From positions 1-56,352 of the forward strand of contig DDGC01000020.1 in NCBI GenBank assembly GCA_002337455.1: a stretch of 56,352 nucleotides of DNA, in the 5' to 3' direction. This document shows, in pieces, positions 6,998 through 15,662 of this stretch. How positions within the stretch are numbered: position 1 is the stretch's first letter; each line of letters starts with the position of its first letter. The notes beneath the pieces were generated by a model that saw only the letters and a list, made by a program, of their open reading frames with translations, was not told the origin of the DNA and did not search any database. The position numbers and the translations under genes are program-made. The DNA is from Rhizobiales bacterium UBA1912. Lineage in GTDB: Bacteria > Pseudomonadota > Alphaproteobacteria > Rhizobiales > Devosiaceae.

Positions 6998-7861
6998 ATG
7001 CCCCCTCTTGCCGGTCCCACTCCCGGTCTTTCCAGCCTCGCCACGCGCTATGGGGCCATCCTTTCCGACGTCTGGGGCGTCCTGCACAATGGCGTCACCC
7101 CGCACTGGGACGCCGTGGAGGCGCTGACCCAATTCCGCGCCGGCGGCGGCCGTGTGGTGCTCATCACCAATGCTCCGCGGCCCGGAACCTCGATCATCGC
7201 CCAGCTCGATGCCATGGACATTCCGCGCGATGCCTATGACGCGCTGGTCTCCTCGGGCGATGCCACCCGCTCCCTGCTCGAAAACTGGCGCGGCCGCACC
7301 GTCGCCCGCGTCGGCCCCGCCGTCGATGACGTGCTGTTCGAGGGCCTCGATCTCACCTTCGGCTCCGACGAGGAAGCGACCGCCGTCGCCGTTACCGATC
7401 TCGATACCGACGACGATACCCCTGCCGACTATGCCGACCGCATGGCCATCTGGAAGGCCCGCAATCTGCCGCTGATCTGCGCCAACCCCGACAAGGTCGT
7501 CGAGGAAGGCGACCGTATCGTCTATTGCGGCGGCGCGCTGGCCGATGCCTACGAGGATATCGGCGGCCGGGTGATGATGGCGGGCAAGCCCTACAACCCC
7601 ATCTACGAACAGACCAAGGCTCTGGCCGATGAGGCCGCCGGAAAGCGCTTTGAAAAGAGCGAAGTTCTCGCCATTGGCGATTCCGTGCGCACCGACGCCA
7701 TGGGCGCCGCCCAGTTCGGCATCGATCTTCTCTTCATCACCGGCTCGATCCACGCCGCCGAACTCGACGCCTTCAACGATCCCCCCGCCCGGCGTGTGTC
7801 CGATTTCGTCTCGGTCTCCCGCGCCAATATGGTCGGGTTCATGCCCCGGCTGGTCTGGTAG
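6998..7861 (+). CDS. TIGR01459-type HAD-IIA family hydrolase
   Basis: The 287-residue protein belongs to the HAD superfamily, subfamily IIA. The nucleophile motif is SDVWGVLHNG (about 24-33), followed by the substrate-cap segment, the NPDK motif near 165 and the late acidic motif AIGDSVRTD near 225-233. The family acts on phosphate esters, but the physiological substrate of the TIGR01459 group is not established. An AAGGAAAA ribosome site precedes the ATG. The ending MPRLVW is usual for the group, so the TAG at 7859-7861 appears to be a genuine stop. That matters because the next coding frame continues in phase after it. It sits with ribF, a common arrangement in Hyphomicrobiales. Confidence 0.88.
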   Translation: MPPLAGPTPGLSSLATRYGAILSDVWGVLHNGVTPHWDAVEALTQFRAGGGRVVLITNAPRPGTSIIAQLDAMDIPRDAYDALVSSGDATRSLLENWRGRTVARVGPAVDDVLFEGLDLTFGSDEEATAVAVTDLDTDDDTPADYADRMAIWKARNLPLICANPDKVVEEGDRIVYCGGALADAYEDIGGRVMMAGKPYNPIYEQTKALADEAAGKRFEKSEVLAIGDSVRTDAMGAAQFGIDLLFITGSIHAAELDAFNDPPARRVSDFVSVSRANMVGFMPRLVW

Positions 7862-7951
7862 GCACCCAAGATAGACGCGGCGCGCTTCATCGCAGAAAAT
7901 CTTCCCGTCGCTCCGGTCCCGGGTCTTCCTCTCATCCGGCTGCACCTTGCC

Positions 7952-8506
7952 GTGCCGCAAAGCAGGGTCTGGAAACTGGCTCAAGATGGTGTGCCGCCCT
8001 ATTGGGCTTGGTGCTGGCCGGGCGGGCTGGTTCTGACGCGCCACATCATGGCCAACCCCGAAACTGTGGCGGGCCGTACGGTGCTCGATCTGGGCACCGG
8101 CTCGGGCCTTGTCGCCATCGCCGCCGCGCTCAGCGGCGCCAGCCAGGTCGTTGCCTGCGATACGGACGCCAACGCCATCGCCGCGGTCGGGCTAAACGCA
8201 GCCCTCAATTCGGTCGCCATCGAGACCCGGCTTGCCGATCTTCTCGATGGCCCCGTGCCGGAGGCGGAAATCATCCTGGTCGGCGACCTCTTTTACGAAA
8301 GCGCACTCGCCGAGCGGGTCATCGCGTTCCTCGATCGCTGCCTCGGTGCCGATAGAGAAATCTACGTCGGGGACATCGGTCGCGAGCATTTGCCAAGGGA
8401 TCGCATGCAGGTCATCGGTTCATACCCGCTGGTCGATTTTGGCGAACCGGCAACGGCACAACCACGCCCCGCACACGCCCGGCGCTATGTTGGCCCAATG
8501 GCCTGA
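7952..8506 (+). CDS. Class I SAM-dependent methyltransferase (ETFB/L11 methyltransferase-like)
   Basis: The methyltransferase core is clear: PPYWAWCWPGG, the SAM-binding motif VLDLGTGSGLVAIAAALSG, the acidic loop ACDTDANA and motif LVGDLFYE. It resembles the protein-lysine methyltransferase group that includes the electron-transfer-flavoprotein and L11 enzymes. The first usable start in frame is the GTG at 7952. Recognisable family sequence (RFIAENLPV to IRLHLAVPQ) continues upstream to about 7874, directly after the TAG of the HAD gene and in the same frame. No ATG, GTG or TTG lies between 7862 and 7951. An ATA at 7871 with GTAGG eight bases before it is the best position for the missing start. 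The protein may therefore begin at a non-standard codon, or the gene may be damaged. Confidence 0.78.
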   Translation: MPQSRVWKLAQDGVPPYWAWCWPGGLVLTRHIMANPETVAGRTVLDLGTGSGLVAIAAALSGASQVVACDTDANAIAAVGLNAALNSVAIETRLADLLDGPVPEAEIILVGDLFYESALAERVIAFLDRCLGADREIYVGDIGREHLPRDRMQVIGSYPLVDFGEPATAQPRPAHARRYVGPMA

Positions 8507-8575
8507 TCCTCGGGCCTTGCAATCGGAACCACAAAAAGGCAATTTCCGCGCAACTTCACTTGGCCTCACCCAATC

Positions 8576-8610
8576 CTTCCGGTTCGCAAAGCGCGACAAA
8601 ACGATCCAGA
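8576..8610. repeat. Partial intergenic repeat, copy c (3' block only)
   Basis: The block CTTCCGGTTCGCAAAGCGCGACAAAA matches the right half of the elements at 6919 and 54403 (TTCGG, then GCGCGACAAAACA). It ends about five bases before the ribF start. Only part of the element is recognisable. Confidence 0.45.
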
Positions 8611-8614
8611 CCTC

Positions 8615-9610
8615 ATGACTGCAGGCAAAAACTTCGCCCGACTCGACGGCCTTTCGGCTGTTCCGACCGCCTTGAAAGGCGGCGTCGTGGCCATTGGCAA
8701 TTTCGATGGTTGCCATCGCGGCCATCAGCAGGTGTTTGCCGCCGCCCGCGCCATGGCGGCGAAAAAGGGCGTGCCGGCTCTGGTCCTCACCTTCGAGCCA
8801 CACCCGCGCGACGTCTTCGCGCCCCAACCGTTTCTCTATCGGCTGACCTATGCCGATCAAAAAGCCAGCCTCATCGAAGCCTTGGGCTTTGACGGTGTTG
8901 CGGTCATGGAGTTCTCCCGCGACCTAGCCTCGGTCGAGGCAAACGATTTCGTCGCGCGCTACCTGCTCGAAGCGCTTGAGGTTTCAGGCGTTGTGGTCGG
9001 CGCCGATTTTCATTTCGGGAAGGGCAGGGCGGGCACGCCCGATTTCCTTATGGCCCAGGGCGAACAGCACGGCTTTTCGGTCGAAATCTGCACCATGCTT
9101 GATGACGGCACCGAGACGGTATCGTCATCGCGCGTCCGCGATGCGCTCACCACAGGCGATGTCGAAACCGCAAATAGCCTCCTGGGCTATCACCATTTCT
9201 TTTCCGGCACAGTGATCGAGGGCGACAAGCGCGGGCGCGAGCTCGGCTATCCCACGGCCAATATGGCTGTGCCTCAAACCTTCGGGCTGGCACAGGGCAT
9301 TTACGCCGTTAAAATCCGCCTCGATGGCCAACTGTTCGATGGCGTCGCCGCCTATGGCAAGCCGATGTTCGACAATTCAAGGCCGCCCTTCGAGACCTTT
9401 ATTTTCGATTTCGACCGCACCATCTATGGCAAGACCCTCGAAATCGCCCTGCTTGGATTTATCCGGGGTCAGATGACGTTCGACGGCCTCAACCCGCTCA
9501 TTGAACAGATGGACAAGGACAGCGCAAAGGCGCGAATTATCACCGCCCAGGCCCGCCCGCTCTCCGAGCTGGACGCCGCCCTGGGCTTTGTCGATGGGAC
9601 AATCGGGTAA
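8615..9610 (+). CDS. ribF: Bifunctional riboflavin kinase/FAD synthetase
   Basis: RibF phosphorylates riboflavin to FMN and adenylylates FMN to FAD in the cytoplasm. The 331-residue length is normal. The N-terminal FAD synthetase domain shows AIGNFDGCHRGHQ (about 26-38), a variant of the GxFDGxHxGH nucleotidyltransferase motif, then FEPHPRDVF and SSSRVRDAL. The C-terminal kinase domain shows RGRELGYPTANM and the segment FETFIFDFDRTIYGK. It follows the HAD hydrolase and the methyltransferase on the same strand. A partial repeat fills the spacer immediately upstream. After the stop there is a REP-like palindrome, which may end the transcript before ileS. Confidence 0.95.
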   Translation: MTAGKNFARLDGLSAVPTALKGGVVAIGNFDGCHRGHQQVFAAARAMAAKKGVPALVLTFEPHPRDVFAPQPFLYRLTYADQKASLIEALGFDGVAVMEFSRDLASVEANDFVARYLLEALEVSGVVVGADFHFGKGRAGTPDFLMAQGEQHGFSVEICTMLDDGTETVSSSRVRDALTTGDVETANSLLGYHHFFSGTVIEGDKRGRELGYPTANMAVPQTFGLAQGIYAVKIRLDGQLFDGVAAYGKPMFDNSRPPFETFIFDFDRTIYGKTLEIALLGFIRGQMTFDGLNPLIEQMDKDSAKARIITAQARPLSELDAALGFVDGTIG

Positions 9611-9636
9611 GTCCGGTACGGTGCAGCCCTCTCAGG

Positions 9637-9668
9637 TGTCATCCCGGCCTTGAGCCGGGACCCAGTAC
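9637..9668. repeat. REP-like palindrome between ribF and ileS
   Basis: The core is TCCCGGC (9642-9648), a five-base loop and GCCGGGA (9654-9660), inside the context TGTCATCCCGG and GGGACCCAGTAC. This resembles the dispersed GTCATCCCGG...CCGGGA repeats common in alphaproteobacterial genomes. It could work as a factor-independent barrier after ribF, but it has no U-run. Confidence 0.6.
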
Positions 9669-9779
9669 ACTCAAAGGCGTTGGTTGCTTCGCACCCTGCC
9701 GCCAAACCCATTGGCAATCCTTCATTACCGCTGTTAAAAGCGGTCCCGATCTCATGACTGAAGATTTCCGCGAGTTCTT

Positions 9780-12761
9780 ATGACCGACACGCAACCGGGC
9801 GCGACAACCGAGCGCGACTATTCAAACACCCTGTTCCTGCCCCAGACCGATTTCCCCATGCGGGCCGGTCTGCCCCAGCGCGAGCCCGAATGGCTCAAGC
9901 GCTGGGAGGATATGGATCTCTATAAAATGCAGCGCGAGCAGAGCCGCGACCGTGAAAAATTCACGCTCCACGACGGCCCTCCCTACGCCAATGGCAACAT
10001 CCATATCGGCCACGCGCTCAACAAGACCCTCAAGGATCTCGTGTCCCGCTCCATGCAGATGCTGGGCTACAATTCCGCCTATGTGCCGGGCTGGGACTGC
10101 CACGGCCTGCCCATCGAATGGAAGATCGAGGAACAGTACCGCGCCAAGGGCCTCAACAAGGACGAAGTGCCGGTCAACGAGTTCCGCGCCGAATGCCGCA
10201 CCTTTGCCGAACACTGGGTCGATATCCAGCGCGACGAATTCAAGCGCCTGGGCATCAATGGCGATTGGGCCAACCCCTATCTCACCATGAGCTTCGATGC
10301 TGAAGCGACCATCGCATCCGAGCTGATGAAAGTCGCCGCCTCCGGCCAGCTCTATCGCGGCTCAAAACCCGTTATGTGGTCGGTCGTTGAGCGCACCGCG
10401 CTTGCCGAAGCCGAGATCGAATATCAGGACTACGAATCCGACGCGATCTGGGTGAAGTTTCCAGTGGCTACTCAGCTATGGGCCGACAAGGCGCCAGAAG
10501 AAAAGCTCTTGGATGCTTCCGTCGTCATCTGGACCACCACCCCGTGGACCATCCCCGGCAACCGCGCCGTTTCCTATTCCTCCCGCATCGCCTACGGCCT
10601 CTACCAGGTTGAAACGGCCGAGAACGACTTCGGCCCCCAGCCCGGCGAAAAGCTGATCTTTGCGGACAATCTCGCTGAGGAAAGCGCAACCAAGGCAAAG
10701 CTGACTTTCAAGCGCCTTGCCGATGTCACCGCCGATGAACTCGGTGCCATGACCCTCCACCACCCGCTGCGTGGCGTTGGCGGCGGCTATGACTTCCTCG
10801 TGCCCCTCCTCGACGGCGATCACGTCACGGACGATGCGGGCACGGGTTTCGTCCACACAGCGCCCTCCCACGGCGCCGACGACTTTGAAATCTGGATGGC
10901 CGAAGGCCGCGCCATCGCTGCAAAGGGCATCGACACGACAATCCCCTTCACCGTCGACGATGCTGGCTACTACACCAAGGACGCCCCCGGTTTCGGCCCC
11001 GATGCCGAAGGTGGTCCCGCGCGCGTCATCGACGACAAGGGCAAGAAGGGCGACGCCAACCAGCGCGTCATCACCGCCCTGATCGCGTCTAACAACCTCT
11101 TCGCCCGCGGCCGCCTCAAGCACCAGTATCCCCACTCCTGGCGTTCGAAAAAGCCCATCATCTTCCGCAACACCCCCCAATGGTTCGTCTATATGGACAA
11201 GGACCTTGGAAAGGGAGCGGACGATACCCTCCGCACCCGCGCCCTCACCGCCATCGACGCCACAAAATTCGTGCCCCCCGCCGGCCAGAACCGCCTGCGT
11301 TCGATGATCGCCGACCGCCCCGATTGGGTGCTCTCCCGCCAGCGCGCCTGGGGTGTGCCGATCACCGTGTTCGTCAACATTGATACCGGCGAGATCCTCA
11401 AAAACGACGCCGTCAACGCCCGCATCGTTGCCGCCTTCGAGACCGAGGGCGCCGACGCGTGGTTTGCCGAAGACGCCAAGCAGCGCTTCCTTGGCAACGA
11501 TGTCGAAAATCCTGAAAACTGGACCAAGGTCACCGACATCCTCGATGTCTGGTTCGACTCAGGTTCGACCCATGCCTTCGTGCTCCGCAACAAGGAAAAA
11601 TGGCCGGACCTGAAATTCCCCGCCTCGATGTATCTTGAAGGCTCGGACCAGCATCGCGGCTGGTTCCATTCTTCGCTGCTCGAAAGCTGCGCCACCAACG
11701 GCTTTGCCCCTTACGAATCCGTCCTTACCCATGGCTTCACCATGGACAAGAAGGGCTTCAAGATGAGCAAGTCGCTGGGCAACACCATCGCGCCGCAGGA
11801 CATCATCAAGAAGTTCGGCGCCGACATCCTGCGCCTCTGGGCCGCGACCATCGATTATTCCGAAGATCACCGCATCGGCGATGAAATCTTGGCCAATACG
11901 GTCGAGATGTACAAAAAGATCCGCAACTCCTTCCGCTGGCTGTTGGGCAATCTCGCCCATTACAAGCCCGAGGAAGCTGTGGCCTATGCCGATATGCCCG
12001 AGCTCGAAAAGCTCATCCTGCACCGCCTCGCCGTCCTCGATGGCGAAGTACGCGCCGGCTACAGGGCCTATGACTACAAGCGCGTGGTCAACACCATCGC
12101 CAACTTCATGAACCTCGAACTCTCGGCGTTCTATTTCGACGTCCGCAAGGACGCCCTCTATTGCGATCCGATCTCCTCGGAAAAGCGCCGCGCGGCTTTG
12201 ACGGTTCTCGACCAGCTCTATTCATGCCTCACGGCATGGCTGGCCCCGGTCCTTGTCTTCACGATGGAAGAAATCTGGCTCGAGCGGAACCCGGGCGAGA
12301 CATCGTCGGTCCACGTGCGCACCTTCCCCGAGGTGCCGTCCGAATGGCGCGACGATGGCTTGGCGGCAAAATGGGCAAAGATTCGTGCAGTGCGACGCGT
12401 CGTTACCGGAGCGCTCGAAATCGAGCGCAAGAACAAGGTGATCGGCTCCTCGCTTGAGGCGGCGCCCATCGTCGCCATCACCGATCCCGAACTCGCCAAA
12501 GCGGTCGAGACTCACGATCTCGCCGAATTGTGCATTGTCTCGGCAATTTCCACTCAACTCCATAGTTTTTCGAGCCAACAATTCTTCAAGTTGGACGAAG
12601 TTCCGGGGGTCGAAGTGGCCTTCGCAAGAGCTGAGGGAACCCGCTGCGCCCGCTCGTGGAAAGTCTCCCCGGAGGTCGGTTCGGACCCCGAATACCCCGA
12701 TTTGACCCCCCGCGATGCCCAGGCCATGCGCGAGCGGGTGGCGGCAGGGCTAAGCGTATGA
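9780..12761 (+). CDS. ileS: Isoleucyl-tRNA synthetase
   Basis: IleS charges tRNA-Ile and edits misactivated valine. The class I signatures are PPYANGNIHIGHALNK (HIGH at 75-78) and KMSKS (661-665). The editing domain motif WTTTPWTIPGN is present. The 993-residue length is slightly longer than the E. coli enzyme. The C-terminus keeps CARSWK but lacks the second Cys pair of the zinc-binding tail, a form I believe is usual in this lineage. The stop overlaps the lspA start as ATGA, the same ileS-lspA coupling seen in many bacteria. Confidence 0.97.
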   Translation: MTDTQPGATTERDYSNTLFLPQTDFPMRAGLPQREPEWLKRWEDMDLYKMQREQSRDREKFTLHDGPPYANGNIHIGHALNKTLKDLVSRSMQMLGYNSAYVPGWDCHGLPIEWKIEEQYRAKGLNKDEVPVNEFRAECRTFAEHWVDIQRDEFKRLGINGDWANPYLTMSFDAEATIASELMKVAASGQLYRGSKPVMWSVVERTALAEAEIEYQDYESDAIWVKFPVATQLWADKAPEEKLLDASVVIWTTTPWTIPGNRAVSYSSRIAYGLYQVETAENDFGPQPGEKLIFADNLAEESATKAKLTFKRLADVTADELGAMTLHHPLRGVGGGYDFLVPLLDGDHVTDDAGTGFVHTAPSHGADDFEIWMAEGRAIAAKGIDTTIPFTVDDAGYYTKDAPGFGPDAEGGPARVIDDKGKKGDANQRVITALIASNNLFARGRLKHQYPHSWRSKKPIIFRNTPQWFVYMDKDLGKGADDTLRTRALTAIDATKFVPPAGQNRLRSMIADRPDWVLSRQRAWGVPITVFVNIDTGEILKNDAVNARIVAAFETEGADAWFAEDAKQRFLGNDVENPENWTKVTDILDVWFDSGSTHAFVLRNKEKWPDLKFPASMYLEGSDQHRGWFHSSLLESCATNGFAPYESVLTHGFTMDKKGFKMSKSLGNTIAPQDIIKKFGADILRLWAATIDYSEDHRIGDEILANTVEMYKKIRNSFRWLLGNLAHYKPEEAVAYADMPELEKLILHRLAVLDGEVRAGYRAYDYKRVVNTIANFMNLELSAFYFDVRKDALYCDPISSEKRRAALTVLDQLYSCLTAWLAPVLVFTMEEIWLERNPGETSSVHVRTFPEVPSEWRDDGLAAKWAKIRAVRRVVTGALEIERKNKVIGSSLEAAPIVAITDPELAKAVETHDLAELCIVSAISTQLHSFSSQQFFKLDEVPGVEVAFARAEGTRCARSWKVSPEVGSDPEYPDLTPRDAQAMRERVAAGLSV

Positions 12762-13240
12762 ATTTCCTGATGAAACCGTCCATCCTCTGGAGCTTTTTCC
12801 TCGGTCTGGACGTGCTCATTTTCGACCGCCTGCACAAATATCTGCAGATCGACGTTGCCGGATGGACGGGCGGCGAAGTCATCAATATCGCCCCGTTTTT
12901 CGACTACGTGCTCGTCTGGAACACCGGCATTTCCTACGGTTTGATGTCGGGCGTCACGCCGGAAATGCTGTTGCTTATCATGGGGTTGGCAATGGTTGCC
13001 CTGGCGTGGTGGTGGGTCAAGGAGGATTCCCTCCTCACCCGCATCGGCATCGCCCTGGCCATCGGCGGCGCCCTCTCCAACGCCATCGATAGAGTGGTTT
13101 ACGGAGCGGTCGCCGATTTCTTCTCGCTGAGCTTTTTCCCCTATGTCTTCAACATAGCCGACATGGCCATCAGCGTAGGCGTCATCGCACTCATCATCGA
13201 CGTCCTCCGCCCCCGGTCCGAACCGGAAACAAAATCGTAA
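12758..13240 (+). CDS. lspA: Lipoprotein signal peptidase (signal peptidase II)
   Basis: LspA cleaves the signal peptide of prolipoproteins in the inner membrane. The 160-residue protein has four membrane helices. The two catalytic Asp motifs are SNAIDRVVYGAVADFF and YVFNIADMAIS. The segment WNTGISYGL matches the family NxGxaFG motif loosely. I chose the ATG at 12758 because it overlaps the ileS stop (ATGA) and gives the normal length; the frame stays open to 12656, but that start would lie deep inside ileS. The next gene encodes a predicted lipoprotein, a likely substrate. Confidence 0.95.
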   Translation: MNFLMKPSILWSFFLGLDVLIFDRLHKYLQIDVAGWTGGEVINIAPFFDYVLVWNTGISYGLMSGVTPEMLLLIMGLAMVALAWWWVKEDSLLTRIGIALAIGGALSNAIDRVVYGAVADFFSLSFFPYVFNIADMAISVGVIALIIDVLRPRSEPETKS

Positions 13241-13321
13241 ATCGGCCAAATTCTGGCCTTACGCCCACCAATGGGCTATAACCCCACAAAATCAGGGATC
13301 ATCAGGGTGGTCGAGACGTCC

Positions 13322-13930
13322 ATGGGTACGGTTGTAACAAGTAAGAACAGGGCTAATCGCCTGCTGCGTCTGACATTTCTGGCAGCGGTAGCAGCCTCTG
13401 TCCTTGCGGCCTGCACGACGGTCGAGGGCACCAATGCGTTCACCGATCCCCTGACCTTCGAGCGCGAAGTGATGCGCTCGACACTGCAGGGCGTGGGTAT
13501 CGTGCCGCGCGAGGAAAAGCCGATGGTTTCAGGCGAACGCAGCCCGCTCGTTCTTCCGGCATCGGGCGCAACGCCACCGCCTCCCAGTCAGTCGACAGCG
13601 GTCATCCCCGAAGATTCCAGCGCCGTGACCCTCGATACATCCGGCCTGACCACTGCTGACCTTGAAACGCTGCGCACCGGGCGCGTGCTGTCATCGGGCG
13701 CCACCTCAGGCCGCCCCCTGACCGAAGCCGAAGCCCGCCAGCTTGCTGCGCGGATGGCGGCTTATCGCAACGCGCAGGGCCTCACCGAGCGCAATATCTA
13801 TCTGCCGCCCGAGCAGTATTTCCAGACGGTGGCAGGCCAGCAGACCGTGTGCCAGGCAGCCAATGGCGACCTTGTCAGCCTGTCCGACCCCCGTTGTCCG
13901 CCTGATGTCCGCGCCGCAGCCTCGCGCTGA
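13322..13930 (+). CDS. Predicted outer-membrane lipoprotein of unknown function
   Basis: About 202 residues from the ATG at 13322, with an earlier in-frame ATG at 13271. A basic N-terminus (SKNRANRLLRL), a hydrophobic stretch and the lipobox LAAC make it a type II signal peptide, processed by the LspA encoded just upstream. The mature part has a low-complexity Pro/Ser segment (ATPPPPSQST) followed by a helical region (LTEAEARQLAARMAAYRNA). It ends with a small Cys-containing module (QTVCQAANGDLVSLSDPRCPP) whose two Cys could form a disulphide. I do not recognise the family. Position between lspA and rluB suggests ordinary housekeeping rather than transfer. Confidence 0.75.
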   Translation: MGTVVTSKNRANRLLRLTFLAAVAASVLAACTTVEGTNAFTDPLTFEREVMRSTLQGVGIVPREEKPMVSGERSPLVLPASGATPPPPSQSTAVIPEDSSAVTLDTSGLTTADLETLRTGRVLSSGATSGRPLTEAEARQLAARMAAYRNAQGLTERNIYLPPEQYFQTVAGQQTVCQAANGDLVSLSDPRCPPDVRAAASR

Positions 13931-14017
13931 TTTCGCGCGCAGTACTAAAAAATGCTCAAGGCGGGGCCGTTGGCCTCGCTTTGCTTTGATAGCTCCAGAT
14001 TGAAAGAAGACGCTCCA

Positions 14018-15658
14018 ATGAGCGATAAAGCCCCACCTCCCGCCGGCGAGCGCCTCGCTAAGGTCATCGCCCGCGCGGGTGTCTGCTCGCGCCGCGATGC
14101 CGAGGCCTGGATCACTGCCGGCCGCATCGCCGTCAATGGCAGCCCGGTCAAGACCCCCGCTTTTAACGTCGTCGAAAGCGACACCATCGCGGTCGATGGC
14201 AAGCCCCTGGCCCGCAAGCAGGCGACCCAGCTCTGGCTGTATCACAAGCCCGCTGGCCTCATGGTCACAGAAAAGGATCCCGAGGGCCGCGCCACAGTGT
14301 TTTCGGAATTCGAAAAGCTGGGCCTCCCGCGGGTCCTGACCGTCGGTCGTCTCGATTACAACACTGAGGGTCTGTTGTTGCTGACCAATGACGGCGGGCT
14401 CAAGCGCACGCTGGAATTGCCGGCAACCGGTTGGGTACGGCGCTATCGCGTCCGCGCCTTTGGTTCGGTCACCCAGGAACAACTCGATACGCTCGCCAAG
14501 GGTATTTCGGTCGAAGGTGTCGACTACGGACCTATAGAAGCCGCGCTCGACAGCACCACTGGCTCCAATGTCTGGATCACCATGAGCCTGCGCGAAGGCA
14601 AGAACCGCGAGGTTCGCAACGTGCTCGGCGCGCTCGGTCTTGAAGTGAACCGGCTGATTCGCCTTTCCTATGGCCCGTTCCAGCTTGGCGATTTGCCGAC
14701 CGGCTCGGTCGAAAAGGTCAAGACCCGCATTCTCAAGGATCAGCTCGGCTCGCGTCTGGCCGATAGCGCCGGCGCCGATTTCGATTCTCCGATCAATGAA
14801 GAGCCCAACCAGCCACGCCGCCGCTCGCCGCAGCGCGAGAGCCAGCCCACCGAGCGCGACCGCTTTGGCGGCCTGCGCAAGCGGCCCGATTTCAAGCGCC
14901 CCGAGCGGCGCGAAGAGGCACCGCGCACCGTCCATTTTGACGACGGGCGTCCGTCCCAGAGCTTTGTGCCGTCCGGCGGAGATCGCAAGGGCAAGCGCGA
15001 TGACGGTGGCTTCGGCGACAGGCCACGACGCGACGATGCAGGTGGGAAAAAGTTCGACAAGGGCGAAAGATCCTTTGGTGATCGTCCGCAACGGTCGGGC
15101 GGTAAGTCGTTCGGCAAAGGCCCGCGCGATGCTGGCGGCGGGGCAGATCGCCCGTTCCGCAAGGACGCCGATCGTCCGCCGCGCCGCGAATCCGCTGGTG
15201 GCGACCGCCCCTTTGCCAAAGGCCCCCGTAGAGAGGGTGGCGGCGACCGCCCCTTCTCAAACGGACCGCGCCGCGAAGGAGCGGGCGGCGATCGCCCGTT
15301 TTCCAAGGGGCCGCGTCGTGAAGGGGCTGGTGGTGATCGCCCATTCACCAAGGGACCCCGTCGGGAAAGCGGTGGCGGTGATCGTCCCTTTGCAAAAGGT
15401 CCGCGGCGCGAGGGAACCGGCGGCGACCGGCCCTTCTCCAAAGGTCCGCGACGCGAAGGGGCCGGCCCCGACCGCTCGTTCTCTAAAGGCCCGGGTGGCC
15501 AAACCCGTCCTGGCGGAAAACCCTTCACCAAGGGACCGCGCCGCGAGAACGCAAACGACCGGCCGGCCGCGGGACGCCCACCGCGTCGAGACGCAAAGCC
15601 ATCGACCGGCAATCGGCCCGACCGCCCCCGCCGGCCGCGCCCGGACGAGGAAAAATAG
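14018..15658 (+). CDS. rluB: RluB/RsuA-family pseudouridine synthase with long repetitive tail
   Basis: The first about 255 residues are a complete synthase of the RsuA/RluB/RluE/RluF family. There is an N-terminal S4 RNA-binding domain (about 9-60), and the catalytic motif GRLDYNTEGLLLLTNDG has Asp113 as nucleophile. It probably isomerises a uridine in 23S rRNA (RluB-type), though the exact site cannot be read. Residues about 256-546 are a disordered tail rich in Arg, Gly, Pro and Asp, including eight units of the form GGDRPFSKGPRREGA. Such basic tails are common in this family in alphaproteobacteria and may bind rRNA. I start at ATG 14018, which follows GAAAGAAGA; the frame is open to 13952. 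rsmD follows after 4 bases, so two rRNA-modification genes are coupled. Confidence 0.9.
   Translation: MSDKAPPPAGERLAKVIARAGVCSRRDAEAWITAGRIAVNGSPVKTPAFNVVESDTIAVDGKPLARKQATQLWLYHKPAGLMVTEKDPEGRATVFSEFEKLGLPRVLTVGRLDYNTEGLLLLTNDGGLKRTLELPATGWVRRYRVRAFGSVTQEQLDTLAKGISVEGVDYGPIEAALDSTTGSNVWITMSLREGKNREVRNVLGALGLEVNRLIRLSYGPFQLGDLPTGSVEKVKTRILKDQLGSRLADSAGADFDSPINEEPNQPRRRSPQRESQPTERDRFGGLRKRPDFKRPERREEAPRTVHFDDGRPSQSFVPSGGDRKGKRDDGGFGDRPRRDDAGGKKFDKGERSFGDRPQRSGGKSFGKGPRDAGGGADRPFRKDADRPPRRESAGGDRPFAKGPRREGGGDRPFSNGPRREGAGGDRPFSKGPRREGAGGDRPFTKGPRRESGGGDRPFAKGPRREGTGGDRPFSKGPRREGAGPDRSFSKGPGGQTRPGGKPFTKGPRRENANDRPAAGRPPRRDAKPSTGNRPDRPRRPRPDEEK
15197..15550 (+). repeat. Eight tandem 14-15-residue repeats in the RluB tail
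   Basis: Units of 42-45 bases encode GGDRPF-x-KGPRRE-x-x. Units one to six are nearly identical at protein level, with Ala, Ser or Thr at the variable position and one Asn for Lys. The last two are degenerate (GPDRSFSKGPGG and PGGKPFTKGPRREN). Synonymous positions differ widely between units (for example GGCGACCGCCCC, GGTGATCGTCCC), so the protein repeat is kept while the DNA drifts. Confidence 0.9.
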
Positions 15659-15662
15659 CTAG

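Noticed and set aside
5572..7044. Long antisense open frame (490 codons) opposite the EAL gene
   Set aside because: It is a mirror frame caused by high GC in third positions. The product has no recognisable domain, and the plus-strand EAL protein explains the region.
15197..15550. Regular 45-base repeats considered as a CRISPR-like array or satellite DNA
   Set aside because: They are in frame inside rluB, diverge at synonymous sites, have no unique spacers and have no cas genes nearby.
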